A stretch of DNA of 63,158 nucleotides from Streptomyces misionensis (GCF_007896895.1 NZ_VOGW01000016.1:88054-151211); one strand, 5' to 3'; shown: positions 8,540 to 18,588, counted from the stretch's first letter. The notes: generated from the letters alone by a model not told the origin. Translations and numbers: made by a program.

Positions 8540-9733
<1,194 letters not shown>

Positions 9734-9769
9734 GTTCCGCTTGCTTGAGGGTCACTGACTGACCTCTGG

Positions 9770-9803
9770 AGAGGCCCGTACGACTCCGGTCGTACGGGCC
9801 TCT
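9770..9803 (+). terminator. str operon terminator
   Basis: AGAGGCCCGTACGA pairs with TCGTACGGGCCTCT in a perfect 14-bp stem around CTCCGG, followed by TCGC. It closes the rpsL-rpsG-fusA-tuf transcript. Confidence 0.85.
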
Positions 9804-9937
9804 TCGCATGTCCGCCACTTTCCGGAACGCCGTGTGCGACGCGGGAACCCCTTGTGCGACGGGCGCGGGCCGCTTAGGAATGACCTTGCCCCAGGCCGAA
9901 CACCCGCAGGCCGATCATCCGAGGAAAGTGGACCCGC

Positions 9938-10879
9938 GTGAGCACCGTCCCGCCCGCCCAAGGCCCCGACGACCCCTCCTCCCCGTCCGACGAGCAGTGG
10001 GACGCGTTCCTGCGGGAGGTGGTGGCGGGCGGCGGCACGCGCGCCCCGAAGGAACCCTCGGCCCGTGCCCGGACGGCGGCCGTACGACTGCGCCGCCCGC
10101 GCCGCCCGAAGCGCACCAGGTCGGCCACCGCCTGGCTGGCGAGCGCGGCGCCCTGGCTGGCCGCGGGGGCCGTGGTGGTCTTCGGTGCCTTCCAGACGGG
10201 TCTGATCCCGCAGTCCTCCGGGCCCGCCTCCGGCCCGGCCAAGGCGGTCTCCCTGCCCGGCGGCGGCACCTCCGACGGCAATCAGTGCGGCACCAGCGAC
10301 TACCACCACTTCCCGCTCCCGCCCGGCGCCGACGAGCCACAGCCCTCCGGCACCGGCTCCGGCCCCCGTCTGGTCCTCGCCTCCTACGGCTACGAGAAGC
10401 TGTCGTCCCGCTCGCCGGGCCACCTCACCGTGGGCCTGGGCTTCGCCCCCGGCGCGAAGAAGGCACTGGAACTGTCGCGCACGCTGGGCGGCCAGGGCGT
10501 GGCGGTGGAGATAGAGGGCCCGCACGGCCTGGTGGCCGGCGCCCACGGGCTGCCCGTCACCTGGTCCTCCTCGAAGAAGGGCGGTTCCGTCGACGTGAGC
10601 GACGGGACCGGCGGCGAGATAACCCTGCCCTCCCAGGCGCTGTGCCCCGGCTACGACGCCCGTTCCGTGGCCGAGGCGCTCCAGCCCCCCACGGACTCCC
10701 ACCGGACCGTCACCGGCCAGCCGCTCTACCGTCTGGTCGTCTCCCTGCGCGATCCGGCCGTGGGCACCCTGCGCGCCTCCCTGGGCCTGCCGGCCGAGGA
10801 CGGCGTGCTCAGCGCGAACAACCTGGTGCCGAAGCAGGGGGACTGGCCCGGTGGCAAGGCCGCGGTGAGCGACGTGTAG
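9938..10879 (+). CDS. hypothetical single-pass membrane protein
   Basis: 313 residues from GTG 9938 with GAGGAAAG upstream. Residues 1-60 are hydrophilic and basic (probably cytoplasmic); a single membrane helix lies at about 64-86 (WLAAGAVVVFGAF inside it); the remaining 220 residues would be outside the cell. The outer part has two Cys residues that could pair and no enzyme motif I recognise. It follows the str terminator with its own start region. Likely a streptomycete-specific protein; function unknown. Confidence 0.7.
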   Translation: MSTVPPAQGPDDPSSPSDEQWDAFLREVVAGGGTRAPKEPSARARTAAVRLRRPRRPKRTRSATAWLASAAPWLAAGAVVVFGAFQTGLIPQSSGPASGPAKAVSLPGGGTSDGNQCGTSDYHHFPLPPGADEPQPSGTGSGPRLVLASYGYEKLSSRSPGHLTVGLGFAPGAKKALELSRTLGGQGVAVEIEGPHGLVAGAHGLPVTWSSSKKGGSVDVSDGTGGEITLPSQALCPGYDARSVAEALQPPTDSHRTVTGQPLYRLVVSLRDPAVGTLRASLGLPAEDGVLSANNLVPKQGDWPGGKAAVSDV

Positions 10880-11407
10880 TCGCGGCGGAGCCTTGGCGGG
10901 CGTCGGGGCACGGCAGGGTTTCGGGCTGCGGCGGCTGGGCGCGGCGGGGCGGCCTCCTCGGCTCCGGGTGCGCGGCGAGGGCCGCGGGAACGCGCCGGGA
11001 CGGCGGTGGTGGCGCGGGCGTCGGCCGTCACGTCGCCCTTCTGGAACGGGGTCGTGCCCGCGGGCTCGGCCACGGCCGTCCAGGCGGCCGGGGCGCCCGG
11101 CTCGCCGTCGACCGATGTGTCGTACGAGCCCTTGGACCTTCTTGGCGACCTGCGGGACGTCACCGGAGACGGACACCTCGACCGGCGCGACGCGGCCCGC
11201 GGTGCCGCCGATGGCGGCCTCGCCGTCGAAGGTGCTCGCCCTGCCCGTGACGCCGACGGAGACACCGAGGTCGAGCGCGGCCGGCGGCGCCGGGCCGTCG
11301 ATGCGCACCTCACCGCGGAGCCCGGCGGAACCTCCCTCGCGGTGCTGCTCGTAGGTGGCGCCCAGCTTCTGCACGTGCCCGTTGGGCCCCACCGCCGGGA
11401 CGGCGAG
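10880..11407 (-). pseudogene. frameshifted coding remnant downstream of the YrhB-like gene
   Basis: From 11407 the minus strand continues in the same frame as the YrhB-like protein after its TGA stop and reads as plausible protein (GPNGHVQKLGATYEQ ... VSVSGDVPQVAKKVQG). At a CCC run (11129-11131, plus strand) this frame turns to Arg-rich nonsense, while the frame reached by removing one base continues as protein (SYDTSVDGEPGAPAAWTAVA ... FQKGDVTADARATT). So there is a single-base frameshift. Either a decayed gene or a sequencing error; I do not recognise the family. Codon composition after about 10990 is no longer convincing. Confidence 0.45.
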
Positions 11408-12364
11408 TCATCCGGCGGCCCCCGGCACGGCCCGCAGCAGCGTCAACTCCCGTACCAGGGACGGCGGATCGAGGCGGGCGAGGGCTCCGGCCAGACCGTC
11501 GAGGAGCACGACCCGGCCCTGGTTGTTGTGGACGTAGATCAGATTCCCGCTGATCTCGTGACCGCCGATCTGCCGCCGCACCCGGACGACGCCCCGGGTG
11601 CCGGGCCCCGGCTCCCCGACCGCGCCGATCACGTCGTCCCAGCCGTTCACCGCCACCGGCGCGAACTCCGGGAAGTAGCCGCGCGCGAGCCGCTCCCACC
11701 AGCCGGGGGCCTCGTGGAAGGGGCGCCAGGGCAGGGGCGAGACCGGTATGCCGTCGATCCCGCAGTGCACGGCGACGAGACAGCCGCGTGCGTGCAGGTG
11801 CCGGCCCGGTGTCCCCTGTCCCACCCTCGGCTCCATGTCGGCCAGCGGGTCGCTGGGGGACGGATGGAAGGGGATGCCACCGTCCTTCGGCACCACCACC
11901 GAGGCGGCGAGCATGCCCGGGTCGCGGAAGCCCGGCTGGGGGGCCGCCCGGCACGCGAACAGCCAGGCGCCGGCCGTCTCGTGCACCGGCTCACGGTCCG
12001 GCCCGGCCAGTTCCACCAGGCTGCCGTAGGTGTGCCGCAGCCACGCCTCGGCGCGCGCCCCCGGACTGCCGGCGCTCGCCACCGCCGCCGCGGCCCGCTG
12101 CGCCAGATACACCTCCGCCGGCATGTGGGTGGGCGGGAAGTGCACGTCCGTGCCGTCGTGCGGGACGACGAGGAGCGAGCTGAAGGGGCCCTGCATCGGA
12201 TCGCCCGTCTCCAGGTGCTCCCGGAAGTCGAAGCGCACCGTCCAGCCGTACGGGTACCAGAGCGCCGTCTGCGCAAGCATCACGACGGAGTGCGCGCGTT
12301 CCGGATACGCCGAGGTCCGCAGATACCGCTCGGCCGCCGCCACGGCCTCCTCCCGGCTCATCAT
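11408..12364 (-). CDS. YrhB/Imm35-like protein with possible papain-like toxin (Tox-PL) domain
   Basis: 318 residues from ATG 12364 (ATG 12361 is equally possible). Residues 1-90 match the YrhB/Imm35 pattern: an EEAVAAAERYL helix, then YPYGWTVRFDFREHLETGD and a following LLVVPHDG. The C-terminal part (about 235-300) has GTRGVVRVRRQIGGHE, then NNQGRVVLLDG, which resembles the His- and Asp/Gln-bearing half of papain-fold toxin domains that deamidate glutamine; a clear catalytic Cys context is missing. In polymorphic toxin systems Imm35 is an immunity family, so a fused protein is unusual. It stands alone, divergent from the membrane protein at 12424. Confidence 0.55.
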   Translation of the reverse strand: MMSREEAVAAAERYLRTSAYPERAHSVVMLAQTALWYPYGWTVRFDFREHLETGDPMQGPFSSLLVVPHDGTDVHFPPTHMPAEVYLAQRAAAAVASAGSPGARAEAWLRHTYGSLVELAGPDREPVHETAGAWLFACRAAPQPGFRDPGMLAASVVVPKDGGIPFHPSPSDPLADMEPRVGQGTPGRHLHARGCLVAVHCGIDGIPVSPLPWRPFHEAPGWWERLARGYFPEFAPVAVNGWDDVIGAVGEPGPGTRGVVRVRRQIGGHEISGNLIYVHNNQGRVVLLDGLAGALARLDPPSLVRELTLLRAVPGAAG

Positions 12365-12423
12365 CCCGGTCCCCTCTCTCTTCTCCGGCCGCCGCCCCGA
12401 CAGCTGTTCTACGATGCGGCGTC

Positions 12424-13107
12424 ATGGCCATACCGAACACCTGGGGTGCACCGTACGGCGGTTACGGCGGCCCGCCCCCCGCGCCGCCCGTCATTCCGGC
12501 GAGGGACCTGCGCCCCCGGCGCCTGTGGTACGTGGTGGCCGCGCTGCTCGGCGTCGTCCTGGTCGGCACCGGGGTCACCCTCGTCGTGCTGGTGATCAAG
12601 AACACGGTGGAGTCGGTCGACACCGCGCACAGGTTCGCCGCGGGCGGTCAGCGCACGTTCAGCTTCACGCAGGGGAAGACCCGGGCGATCTACGTCTTCC
12701 AGCCCGAACGGGGCCACGTCGACTGCCGCGTCCCGAGCGCGCTCGCCGATTCGCTGACCAAGCCGGCCGGCACCTTCCGCGTCACCCGCGGCGCCCGCTC
12801 CTGGGACCGCGTCCTCGAACTCACCCCGCGGACCGGCGGCGACTACCCGGTCACCTGCGCCTCGGAGGTCCCCGGGGCCGAGTTCGCGCTGGGCGACAAG
12901 CCCGAGGTGGGCGGCATGGTCGGCGGCATCCTGGCCGCGATCGGCTGCTTCCTGACGGCGGCGCTCGCGGTACCGGCCATCTGCATCGTCACCGCGGTCC
13001 GCCGCGGCCGCCACCGCCGCCGGCTCCTCGCCGCGGCCGCGCCCCCGATGTGGGGCCCGTCCCCTTCCGGAACCGCACCGTGGCCTCCGGCCGGGGCGGC
13101 GGTCTAG
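12424..13107 (+). CDS. hypothetical two-helix membrane protein
   Basis: 227 residues. The N terminus is Gly/Pro/Tyr-rich (GAPYGGYGG). Membrane helices at about 37-60 (VVAALLGVVLVGTGVTLVVL) and 163-190 flank a roughly 100-residue extracellular part with two Cys residues. The C terminus is basic then Pro-rich and cytoplasmic. This plan is common among streptomycete proteins of unknown role. It is divergent from the YrhB-like gene with 59 bases between the starts. Confidence 0.7.
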   Translation: MAIPNTWGAPYGGYGGPPPAPPVIPARDLRPRRLWYVVAALLGVVLVGTGVTLVVLVIKNTVESVDTAHRFAAGGQRTFSFTQGKTRAIYVFQPERGHVDCRVPSALADSLTKPAGTFRVTRGARSWDRVLELTPRTGGDYPVTCASEVPGAEFALGDKPEVGGMVGGILAAIGCFLTAALAVPAICIVTAVRRGRHRRRLLAAAAPPMWGPSPSGTAPWPPAGAAV

Positions 13108-13114
13108 AAGACGA

Positions 13115-13522
13115 TCAGTCACCCGGGACGGTGATCTCGGCCCACACGGTCTTGCACGGCACCTTGTCCCAGGACACACCCCAGCGGTCGGCCAGCGCCT
13201 CCACCACCAGCAGCCCCCTGCCCGACTCCCGCTCGGCACAAGGGCGTTGGACCTTCGGCAACCGCTCACGGCGGGTGTCGGTCAGCTCCACACGGAGCGT
13301 ACCGGCGGCGACGGAGAGCGTGAGCCGGAAACTCCTGCCGGGCACCCGGCCATGGGTCGCGGCATTGGCCGCCAGCTCGGCGACCACGTGCGTGGCCGCG
13401 TCCGACGAGATCCCCCAGGTGTGCAACCGCTCCACGGCGAGCAGCCGGGCGAGCCGGGCGCCGCGGGGTGTGGCGGACAGCAGCATCGTGAAGGTGCGGA
13501 GGAGGTTGGTTTCCTGATTCAC
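13115..13522 (-). CDS. HATPase-fold ATP-binding protein (anti-sigma-like, AbaA/whiJ-cluster type)
   Basis: 135 residues from GTG 13522. Single GHKL ATPase domain: N box AELAANAATHG (about 48-58), G1 region LTDTRRERLP, and G2 ESGRGLLVVEALADRWG. Such stand-alone domains act as anti-sigma serine kinases (RsbW/SpoIIAB type). In streptomycetes they recur beside XRE-DUF5753 and DUF397 genes in whiJ-like clusters, exactly as here, where they affect development. The XRE gene starts 138 bases away on the other strand. Confidence 0.85.
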   Translation of the reverse strand: MNQETNLLRTFTMLLSATPRGARLARLLAVERLHTWGISSDAATHVVAELAANAATHGRVPGRSFRLTLSVAAGTLRVELTDTRRERLPKVQRPCAERESGRGLLVVEALADRWGVSWDKVPCKTVWAEITVPGD

Positions 13523-13660
13523 GTCACTCAGCGTGGCCGAGCGTGCTTGCGTATGAGAGTGACAACGCCCTTGCGTACGGCGACTGTCCCCGCTTTTGTC
13601 TCGGCTGTCTCGGCTGTCTCAGGCGTTGTACGAGTACGAGTACGCGTCGAAGGAGGCGTT

Positions 13661-14506
13661 GTGGGCGAGAGCGTGGACGAAGCGGGCTGGGACGTAGAGC
13701 CGGGCGACGAGATCGAGTCGATCGTGCAGGCGGTGGGGCGCCTCCTCAAGGTGTGCCGGGAGGCGGCCGGGATGGCCGTACCCGAGCTGGCCGAGGCGCT
13801 CGGCTACGGCGAGGACATGATCCGCAAGATCGAGCGCGGGGCGCGCATCCCCCGGCCCGAGGTCCTGGACAGGGCGGACACGATCCTCAAGGCCCAGGGG
13901 CACCTGCGGGCCTTCATGGAGGACATGAGGAAGGCGCGGTACCCCAGGAAAGTGCGCGAGCTGGCGGAGCTGGAGGGGCGGGCGGTGGAGATGTCGCTGT
14001 ACAGCAACCACAACATCCACGGCCTGTTGCAGACGGAGGAGTACGCGCGAGCGCTGCTGCGCACCTGGCGCCCCGCCTACTCGCCCGACCAGCTGGAGCG
14101 CATGGTGGGGGCCCGGATGGCCAGGAAGTCCGTCTTCGAACGCTCCCCCTCACCGGAGTTCAGCTTCGTCCAGGAAGAGGTGACGCTGCGCCGCCCGATC
14201 GGGGACACAATGGTGCTGCGCCGACAGCTCCAACACATGCTGGAGGTGGCCGAGTTGCCGTTCGTGGAGCTTCAGGTGATGCCGACCGGCCGTGCGAATC
14301 ACCCTGGGACAGGTGGCCTGATCGAGGTGCTGAAGTTCATGGACGGGACGGCTGTTGGCCGTAGCGACGGCGACTTCGCGGGCCGCCCCATCTCGAACCC
14401 GAGGCAACTCAGGCTGCTTGACCTGCGCTATGGCATCATCCGGGCTCAGGCGCTCACGCCAGAGGAGTCTCTGGCCTTCATCGAGCAAGCGCTGGGAGAA
14501 CTATGA
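13661..14506 (+). CDS. XRE-family regulator with DUF5753 domain (WhiJ-like)
   Basis: 281 residues from GTG 13661, chosen because AAGGAGG sits just upstream; the frame is open further left but contains no better site. The helix-turn-helix is at about 24-72 (CREAAGMAVPELAEALGYG, then IRKIERGARIPRPE). The rest is DUF5753, including YSNHNIHGLLQTEEYARALL and the C-terminal LRYGIIRAQALTPEES. These proteins repress developmental genes and work with a DUF397 partner. The stop overlaps the DUF397 start by 4 bases. Confidence 0.9.
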   Translation: MGESVDEAGWDVEPGDEIESIVQAVGRLLKVCREAAGMAVPELAEALGYGEDMIRKIERGARIPRPEVLDRADTILKAQGHLRAFMEDMRKARYPRKVRELAELEGRAVEMSLYSNHNIHGLLQTEEYARALLRTWRPAYSPDQLERMVGARMARKSVFERSPSPEFSFVQEEVTLRRPIGDTMVLRRQLQHMLEVAELPFVELQVMPTGRANHPGTGGLIEVLKFMDGTAVGRSDGDFAGRPISNPRQLRLLDLRYGIIRAQALTPEESLAFIEQALGEL

Positions 14507-14682
14507 GCACCCCGGAACTCCACTGGTTCAAGAGCAGCTACAGCAGCAGCAGCAACGGCAACGACTGCGTCGAGATCGCTCCCACCCCCGCCACCGTCCA
14601 CGTCCGCGACTCCAAGAAGGCCGACGGCCCCCGGCTGGCCCTCACGCCTGAGGCGTGGTCGGAGTTCGTGCGTGGGCTCTGA
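14503..14682 (+). CDS. DUF397 small protein
   Basis: 59 residues; ATG 14503 overlaps the stop of the XRE gene (ATGA). It shows the family signature: LHWFKSSYSSSSNGNDCVEI near the start, VRDSKKADGPRLALTPEAW, and FVRGL at the end. DUF397 proteins pair with DUF5753 regulators and can relieve or assist their repression; the pair has been likened to toxin-antitoxin modules. Length is normal for the family. Confidence 0.92.
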   Translation: MSTPELHWFKSSYSSSSNGNDCVEIAPTPATVHVRDSKKADGPRLALTPEAWSEFVRGL

Positions 14683-14901
14683 CGATGGGCCCGACTTCGC
14701 GCGGAGCCCGTCTCCGAGTCCGGCACAACCCGCTTGCGCATGAGTACGGATACTCAACCGCTTAGTCCCCGAGACAGTTCGCCGCAGTGATGACGTGCTG
14801 TTATTTTCGTGAACCCAAAGAGAGTTCATGCCTCGCACACAGGAACACCGGTGCGAGCCCGCCGGAAGGCAGCTGACGGGACACGGGGGAGGGTCACAGG
14901 C

Positions 14902-15363
14902 ATGTCCTGGGACGAATGGGAAGAGCTGAAGGCAGGCGCGGTCGCGCATTCGGGCTCCGCTCGGATGCGGTTGAACCACCTGCCGGACGCCGGCAGTGGC
15001 GGCTCCTCCGGTGGCGGCCCGGGCCTGCTGAAGTCGGACCGGAAGGTCTGGGCGACCGCGGGCGGCGACATCACGGGCCTGCGGACCGATGTGAGTACGG
15101 CGCTGGGGAAGCTCGAACACGGACAGTCGGGGCTGGGGGACGGCGCCGGTTGCGAGTCGGCCGCGGCACAGAAGGAGCTCTTCGAGTCCTGGAAGAAGTA
15201 CGTCGGTGACGTGAGCGGCCGCTGCGGAAAGCTGGGCGGGCTGCTGGAACGCGCGGGACGCGATCTCTCGATGACCGACGGAGACGTCCGGGCGGGACTG
15301 CAGAAGATCAAGACGGAGTACCAGGACACCGAGGCCGTCGGCGGCCAGACGAAGGGCAAGTGA
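14902..15363 (+). CDS. WXG-like ESX-type secreted protein
   Basis: 153 residues from ATG 14902 with GGGGGAGGG upstream; GTG 14809 is a less likely start. WDEWEELKAGA opens the protein, and two long helical stretches (about 45-75 and 85-145) surround a Gly-rich segment, the plan of WXG100-related proteins exported by type VII (ESX) systems. Eight bases before the DUF1023 hydrolase gene, which has a similar N-terminal helical domain. Together they look like a secreted pair. No ESX core component is in the window. Confidence 0.65.
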   Translation: MSWDEWEELKAGAVAHSGSARMRLNHLPDAGSGGSSGGGPGLLKSDRKVWATAGGDITGLRTDVSTALGKLEHGQSGLGDGAGCESAAAQKELFESWKKYVGDVSGRCGKLGGLLERAGRDLSMTDGDVRAGLQKIKTEYQDTEAVGGQTKGK

Positions 15364-15370
15364 GCGCGTC

Positions 15371-17206
15371 ATGGATCTCGCCGCGCTGAAGGCCCTCAAG
15401 CCGTCCGAGTACCAGGAAGCCGCGGACGGCTACCGCGCCACGAGCGAGATGGCGGGCAAGGCCAGGGAAGCGATCGACAACCGGGTCTCGGCGGGTATCC
15501 GCAACCAGCTCTCCGGGGAGAGCGCGACGGCCGCTCTGCGGGAGCTGAAGGAGCTGTCCAAGGACTTCCACTACGTCGAGACCGAGTGTGCGCTGGTCAG
15601 CACGGCGCTGAACGGCTTCGCCTTCGACATGGCCGCGGCCAAGCGGAAGCTGGAAGCGGCGATGGAGGACGCGAAGGCGGCCGGCTGCACGGTCGGCCCG
15701 GACGGATCGGTGACCTTCCCGGCCGGTGGCAAGGAGGTCGACGGCAAGGTGCCGGAGGGCGGCACGGTGCACGTGAGCACCAGCCCGACGGACCCCGCGG
15801 CGGCTGCCCTGGAGCGGCAGGCCGTCAACATCCACCCCAATCCCAACTTCGGCAAGGCCGTGGGCTTCGCCGACCGCATCGGTGACGCCCTGAAGGAGGC
15901 CACGGACGCGGACACGAAGTGGGCCCCGAAGCTGCGCGCCCTGAAGGCCGACGACGACCTGGTGGTCTCCGACAAGGACTGGATCGACGTCAAGTCGGAC
16001 ACGGACGGGGTGCGCGACGCCGGCAAGGGCTATCTGGACTCCCTGCCGCAGCCGCCCAAGCACGACAATCCCAAGGACAACGCCGAGTGGTGGAAGGGCC
16101 TCACCGACGAGCAGCGCTCGGACTACCTGTCGGTCCACCCCGACGCGGTCGGCGCGATGGACGGACTCCCCGCCACCGTGCGGGACGAAGCCAACCGAAC
16201 GGTGCTCGACGAGGCCCACGCGAAGGCGCAGCTGGAGTACGACGCCTGGCTGAAGAAGCACCCGGAGCCCGAACGGTTCCAGCCCTACATCGACCCGTAC
16301 ACCGGAGCCATGCCGAAGGGTCTGAGCGTGGAGACCCAGGAGTGGAAGGACTGGGAGGAAGCGCGGAAGACGGCCCGCGGCCCGCTCAGCGGGATGGAAG
16401 CGATCGAGAAACGCTTCGACACCTACACGGACGAGAGCAAGCGCCCCTACCTGCTCGGCTTCGATGACAAGAACAACGGCCGCGTCGTCATCTCCATCGG
16501 CAATCCCGACACCGCCGACAACGTGGCCACCTATGTGCCTGGTACCGGTACGACTCTGGGCAGCATCGACGGCGACATACACCGCGCCGAGGTGCTCCAG
16601 GACCGGGCCAGCCTCACCGATCCCACCCACAAGACGGCGTCGATCCTGTGGCTCGGCTACGACGCCCCGCAGGACCTCCTCACCGACGCGACCGACGCAA
16701 AGTACGCCGACGCCGCCCGTGAGCCACTGAGCAACTTCCTCACCGGGATCGACACCGCCCACCACGGATCGGTGAACTCAACGGTTCTCGGGCACAGTTA
16801 CGGCACCCTCGTGGCCGGCGAAACCATGCGGGACCATCCCGACCTGCCCGTGGATCGCGCCATCCTGGTGGGCAGCCCCGGAGTGGGCGTGAACCACGCC
16901 AAGGACCTGCACATCGGAGCCGACCACGTCTGGGCCGCGACCGCCAGGAACGACCTGGTGAATCTCGCCCCACCGCCGGCCGGTCCGCTGGCGCCCCTGA
17001 ACCCCAAGGCATACTGGCGGCTCTTCAACGATCACTCGGTCATGTACGGGAACGATCCGATATCCGACGAATTCGGTGGGCGGACCTTCCATGTCGCTCC
17101 CGGAAAGCTGCCGACCACGGACGGCCTCATGCCCGCACACTCGCAGTACTGGGAGGGTGACTCCTTGAACAATATGGCAAAGATCGTGACTGGAGGAACC
17201 CCGTGA
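15371..17206 (+). CDS. DUF1023 alpha/beta hydrolase with ESX-like N-terminal domain
   Basis: 611 residues. Residues 1-110 are a helical domain like those of type VII-associated proteins (DLAALKALKPSEYQ at the start). The C-terminal 250 residues are the DUF1023 esterase/lipase fold: PGTGTTLGSIDGD, LWLGYDAPQDL, and the nucleophile elbow VLGHSYGT with Ser at about 476; VGSPGVGV and HSVMYGNDP follow and supply the acid/His region. Probably a secreted or surface esterase. The stop overlaps the following lipoprotein start (GTGA), so the three genes form one operon. Confidence 0.8.
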   Translation: MDLAALKALKPSEYQEAADGYRATSEMAGKAREAIDNRVSAGIRNQLSGESATAALRELKELSKDFHYVETECALVSTALNGFAFDMAAAKRKLEAAMEDAKAAGCTVGPDGSVTFPAGGKEVDGKVPEGGTVHVSTSPTDPAAAALERQAVNIHPNPNFGKAVGFADRIGDALKEATDADTKWAPKLRALKADDDLVVSDKDWIDVKSDTDGVRDAGKGYLDSLPQPPKHDNPKDNAEWWKGLTDEQRSDYLSVHPDAVGAMDGLPATVRDEANRTVLDEAHAKAQLEYDAWLKKHPEPERFQPYIDPYTGAMPKGLSVETQEWKDWEEARKTARGPLSGMEAIEKRFDTYTDESKRPYLLGFDDKNNGRVVISIGNPDTADNVATYVPGTGTTLGSIDGDIHRAEVLQDRASLTDPTHKTASILWLGYDAPQDLLTDATDAKYADAAREPLSNFLTGIDTAHHGSVNSTVLGHSYGTLVAGETMRDHPDLPVDRAILVGSPGVGVNHAKDLHIGADHVWAATARNDLVNLAPPPAGPLAPLNPKAYWRLFNDHSVMYGNDPISDEFGGRTFHVAPGKLPTTDGLMPAHSQYWEGDSLNNMAKIVTGGTP

Positions 17207-18150
17207 AGCTGTCCCGGGCGATGGCGGTCATCGCCGTACTGACCGCGTCCACCGTGTTGGCGGGGTGCGGCTCGGGGCAGAAGGGAAACAGCGGCGGAGA
17301 GACGGGATCGAAGCAGGTCACCATGGACGAACAGCAGGCGACCAAGCGCGCCGAGGACATCCTCCACCAGGCCGTGGACGGCATGTCCCCCAAGCCGACC
17401 CTCAAGCGCACCGGGCTGAACCCCGTCGGCGCCTGTCTGGCCGATGACCACAGCGCCGGCGAGCGCCGGCAGGTCACGCTCTCCTACCAGCTCACGGGGG
17501 TGCCGGGGACCGAGGCGAAAAAGCTGGTGCGCCAGGCCAGAGACGCCTGGGTGAAGCGCGGCTACACATTCCAGAGCGCGGACGCCGACTGGTCGGACCC
17601 TTTCCCTACGGTGAACATGCGCACGGTCCCCGACGACTTCTGGATGACCGCCCTCACCGGTGTCGTCGACAAGGCCAAGGGCGAGGGACTGGCCGCCATC
17701 AGCATCACGTCCCCGTGCTTCGCCGCGGGCGGCTCCGCCGCGGCCGACCCCGCCTCTGCCCATCAGACCGCGGCCGACGAGCGGGCCCAGCGCCTGGCCC
17801 GCGACCACTCCAGCCGGCTCTATGACGCTCTCCAGGTGCGTCATGCGGCGAGGCGTGAGGGAGAGGGGCTCGCCACCTACCAGGACGGCGAGGATCGGTA
17901 CGCCCATCATGCCTGGTCGACCGAGCCGCTGACCGAGGAAGCGATGGCCCAGGCGCTGGCGCGGGCCCGGACGCACTTCGAGAGCCAGGGCTGGAGGCTC
18001 GGGCAGACCCCGACGGCGGCCGGCGCCCCCGCGCTGCTGGCGGGCAACCCCGTCGACGGCAGTGCCGTCCGGGTCGCGCCGTCGACGGACGGTACTTTGC
18101 GGGTGGCCGTGACCACTCCGGCGGCGGGGCCGGAGGCCGAGTCCGTCTGA
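17203..18150 (+). CDS. lipoprotein of unknown function
   Basis: 315 residues from GTG 17203, overlapping the hydrolase stop by 4 bases. A signal peptide ends in the lipobox VLAGC (Cys22). The mature part begins with a Gly/Ser linker and has repeated helix-strand units with Cys residues at about 78 and 175; no catalytic motif is recognised. Coupled translation with the DUF1023 hydrolase suggests it anchors, chaperones or inhibits that enzyme at the cell surface; this is inference only. Confidence 0.75.
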   Translation: MKLSRAMAVIAVLTASTVLAGCGSGQKGNSGGETGSKQVTMDEQQATKRAEDILHQAVDGMSPKPTLKRTGLNPVGACLADDHSAGERRQVTLSYQLTGVPGTEAKKLVRQARDAWVKRGYTFQSADADWSDPFPTVNMRTVPDDFWMTALTGVVDKAKGEGLAAISITSPCFAAGGSAAADPASAHQTAADERAQRLARDHSSRLYDALQVRHAARREGEGLATYQDGEDRYAHHAWSTEPLTEEAMAQALARARTHFESQGWRLGQTPTAAGAPALLAGNPVDGSAVRVAPSTDGTLRVAVTTPAAGPEAESV

Positions 18151-18167
18151 GCCGCCCCGCTCCCGGT

Positions 18168-18195
18168 TTGACCTGTGTCACCCTCGGGGTAATCT
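18168..18195 (+). promoter_or_regulatory. S10 operon promoter (HrdB-type)
   Basis: TTGACC (18168-18173) and TAATCT (18190-18195) are 16 bases apart. The predicted start near 18202 gives a leader of nearly 390 bases before rpsJ. Confidence 0.55.
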
Positions 18196-18212
18196 CTTCG
18201 GCTCGATTGGCG

Positions 18213-18236
18213 GTCTGCCTGCCCCGTATGGCAGAC
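18213..18236 (+). promoter_or_regulatory. hairpin at the start of the S10 leader
   Basis: GTCTGCC (18213-18219) pairs with GGCAGAC (18230-18236) around a 10-base loop, near the 5' end of the predicted leader. Confidence 0.45.
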
Positions 18237-18493
18237 TGTCCGAGTTGCTCGGTCGAGTGTTGATGCTGCGCGCCTCCCGCCGGGAGGACCGGAAGCGAGT
18301 CCCACAGTACTCGTCGCCCTAACTGCCCTCGGGCAGCACTGGGGCGGACGTACGGGAATCTTCCGGGAAGTGTGAGCGCGGCACCGGCCAGGCGCCCGGT
18401 GGGCCCGAGGCCCCCGGTCCGCGGTTTCCGGAAGGGCCGTGTGCATTCCCCGCAGGGATGTTCGAACAAGGGACATTCATGTCAGCGGGAGCG

Positions 18494-18518
18494 CGACACG
18501 CCCGACCGCGTGGGTCGG
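18494..18518 (+). promoter_or_regulatory. S10 leader element shared with the str leader
   Basis: Second copy of the element found before rpsL; CCCGACCGCGTGGGTCGG at 18501-18518 is identical in both. It ends 70 bases before the rpsJ start. Confidence 0.55.
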
Positions 18519-18588
18519 AGGAACGAAGGCAGCAGAAGGAATCCGCCGGGTTCCAGAGCGTGAGAAGAGACAGGACTACTGAGTAGCC

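Noticed and set aside
9752..11392. 546-residue minus-strand frame through the str terminator and the 9938 gene
   Set aside because: Only its first part (11407-11130) reads like protein; the rest is antisense to a plausible plus-strand gene and crosses the tuf terminator.
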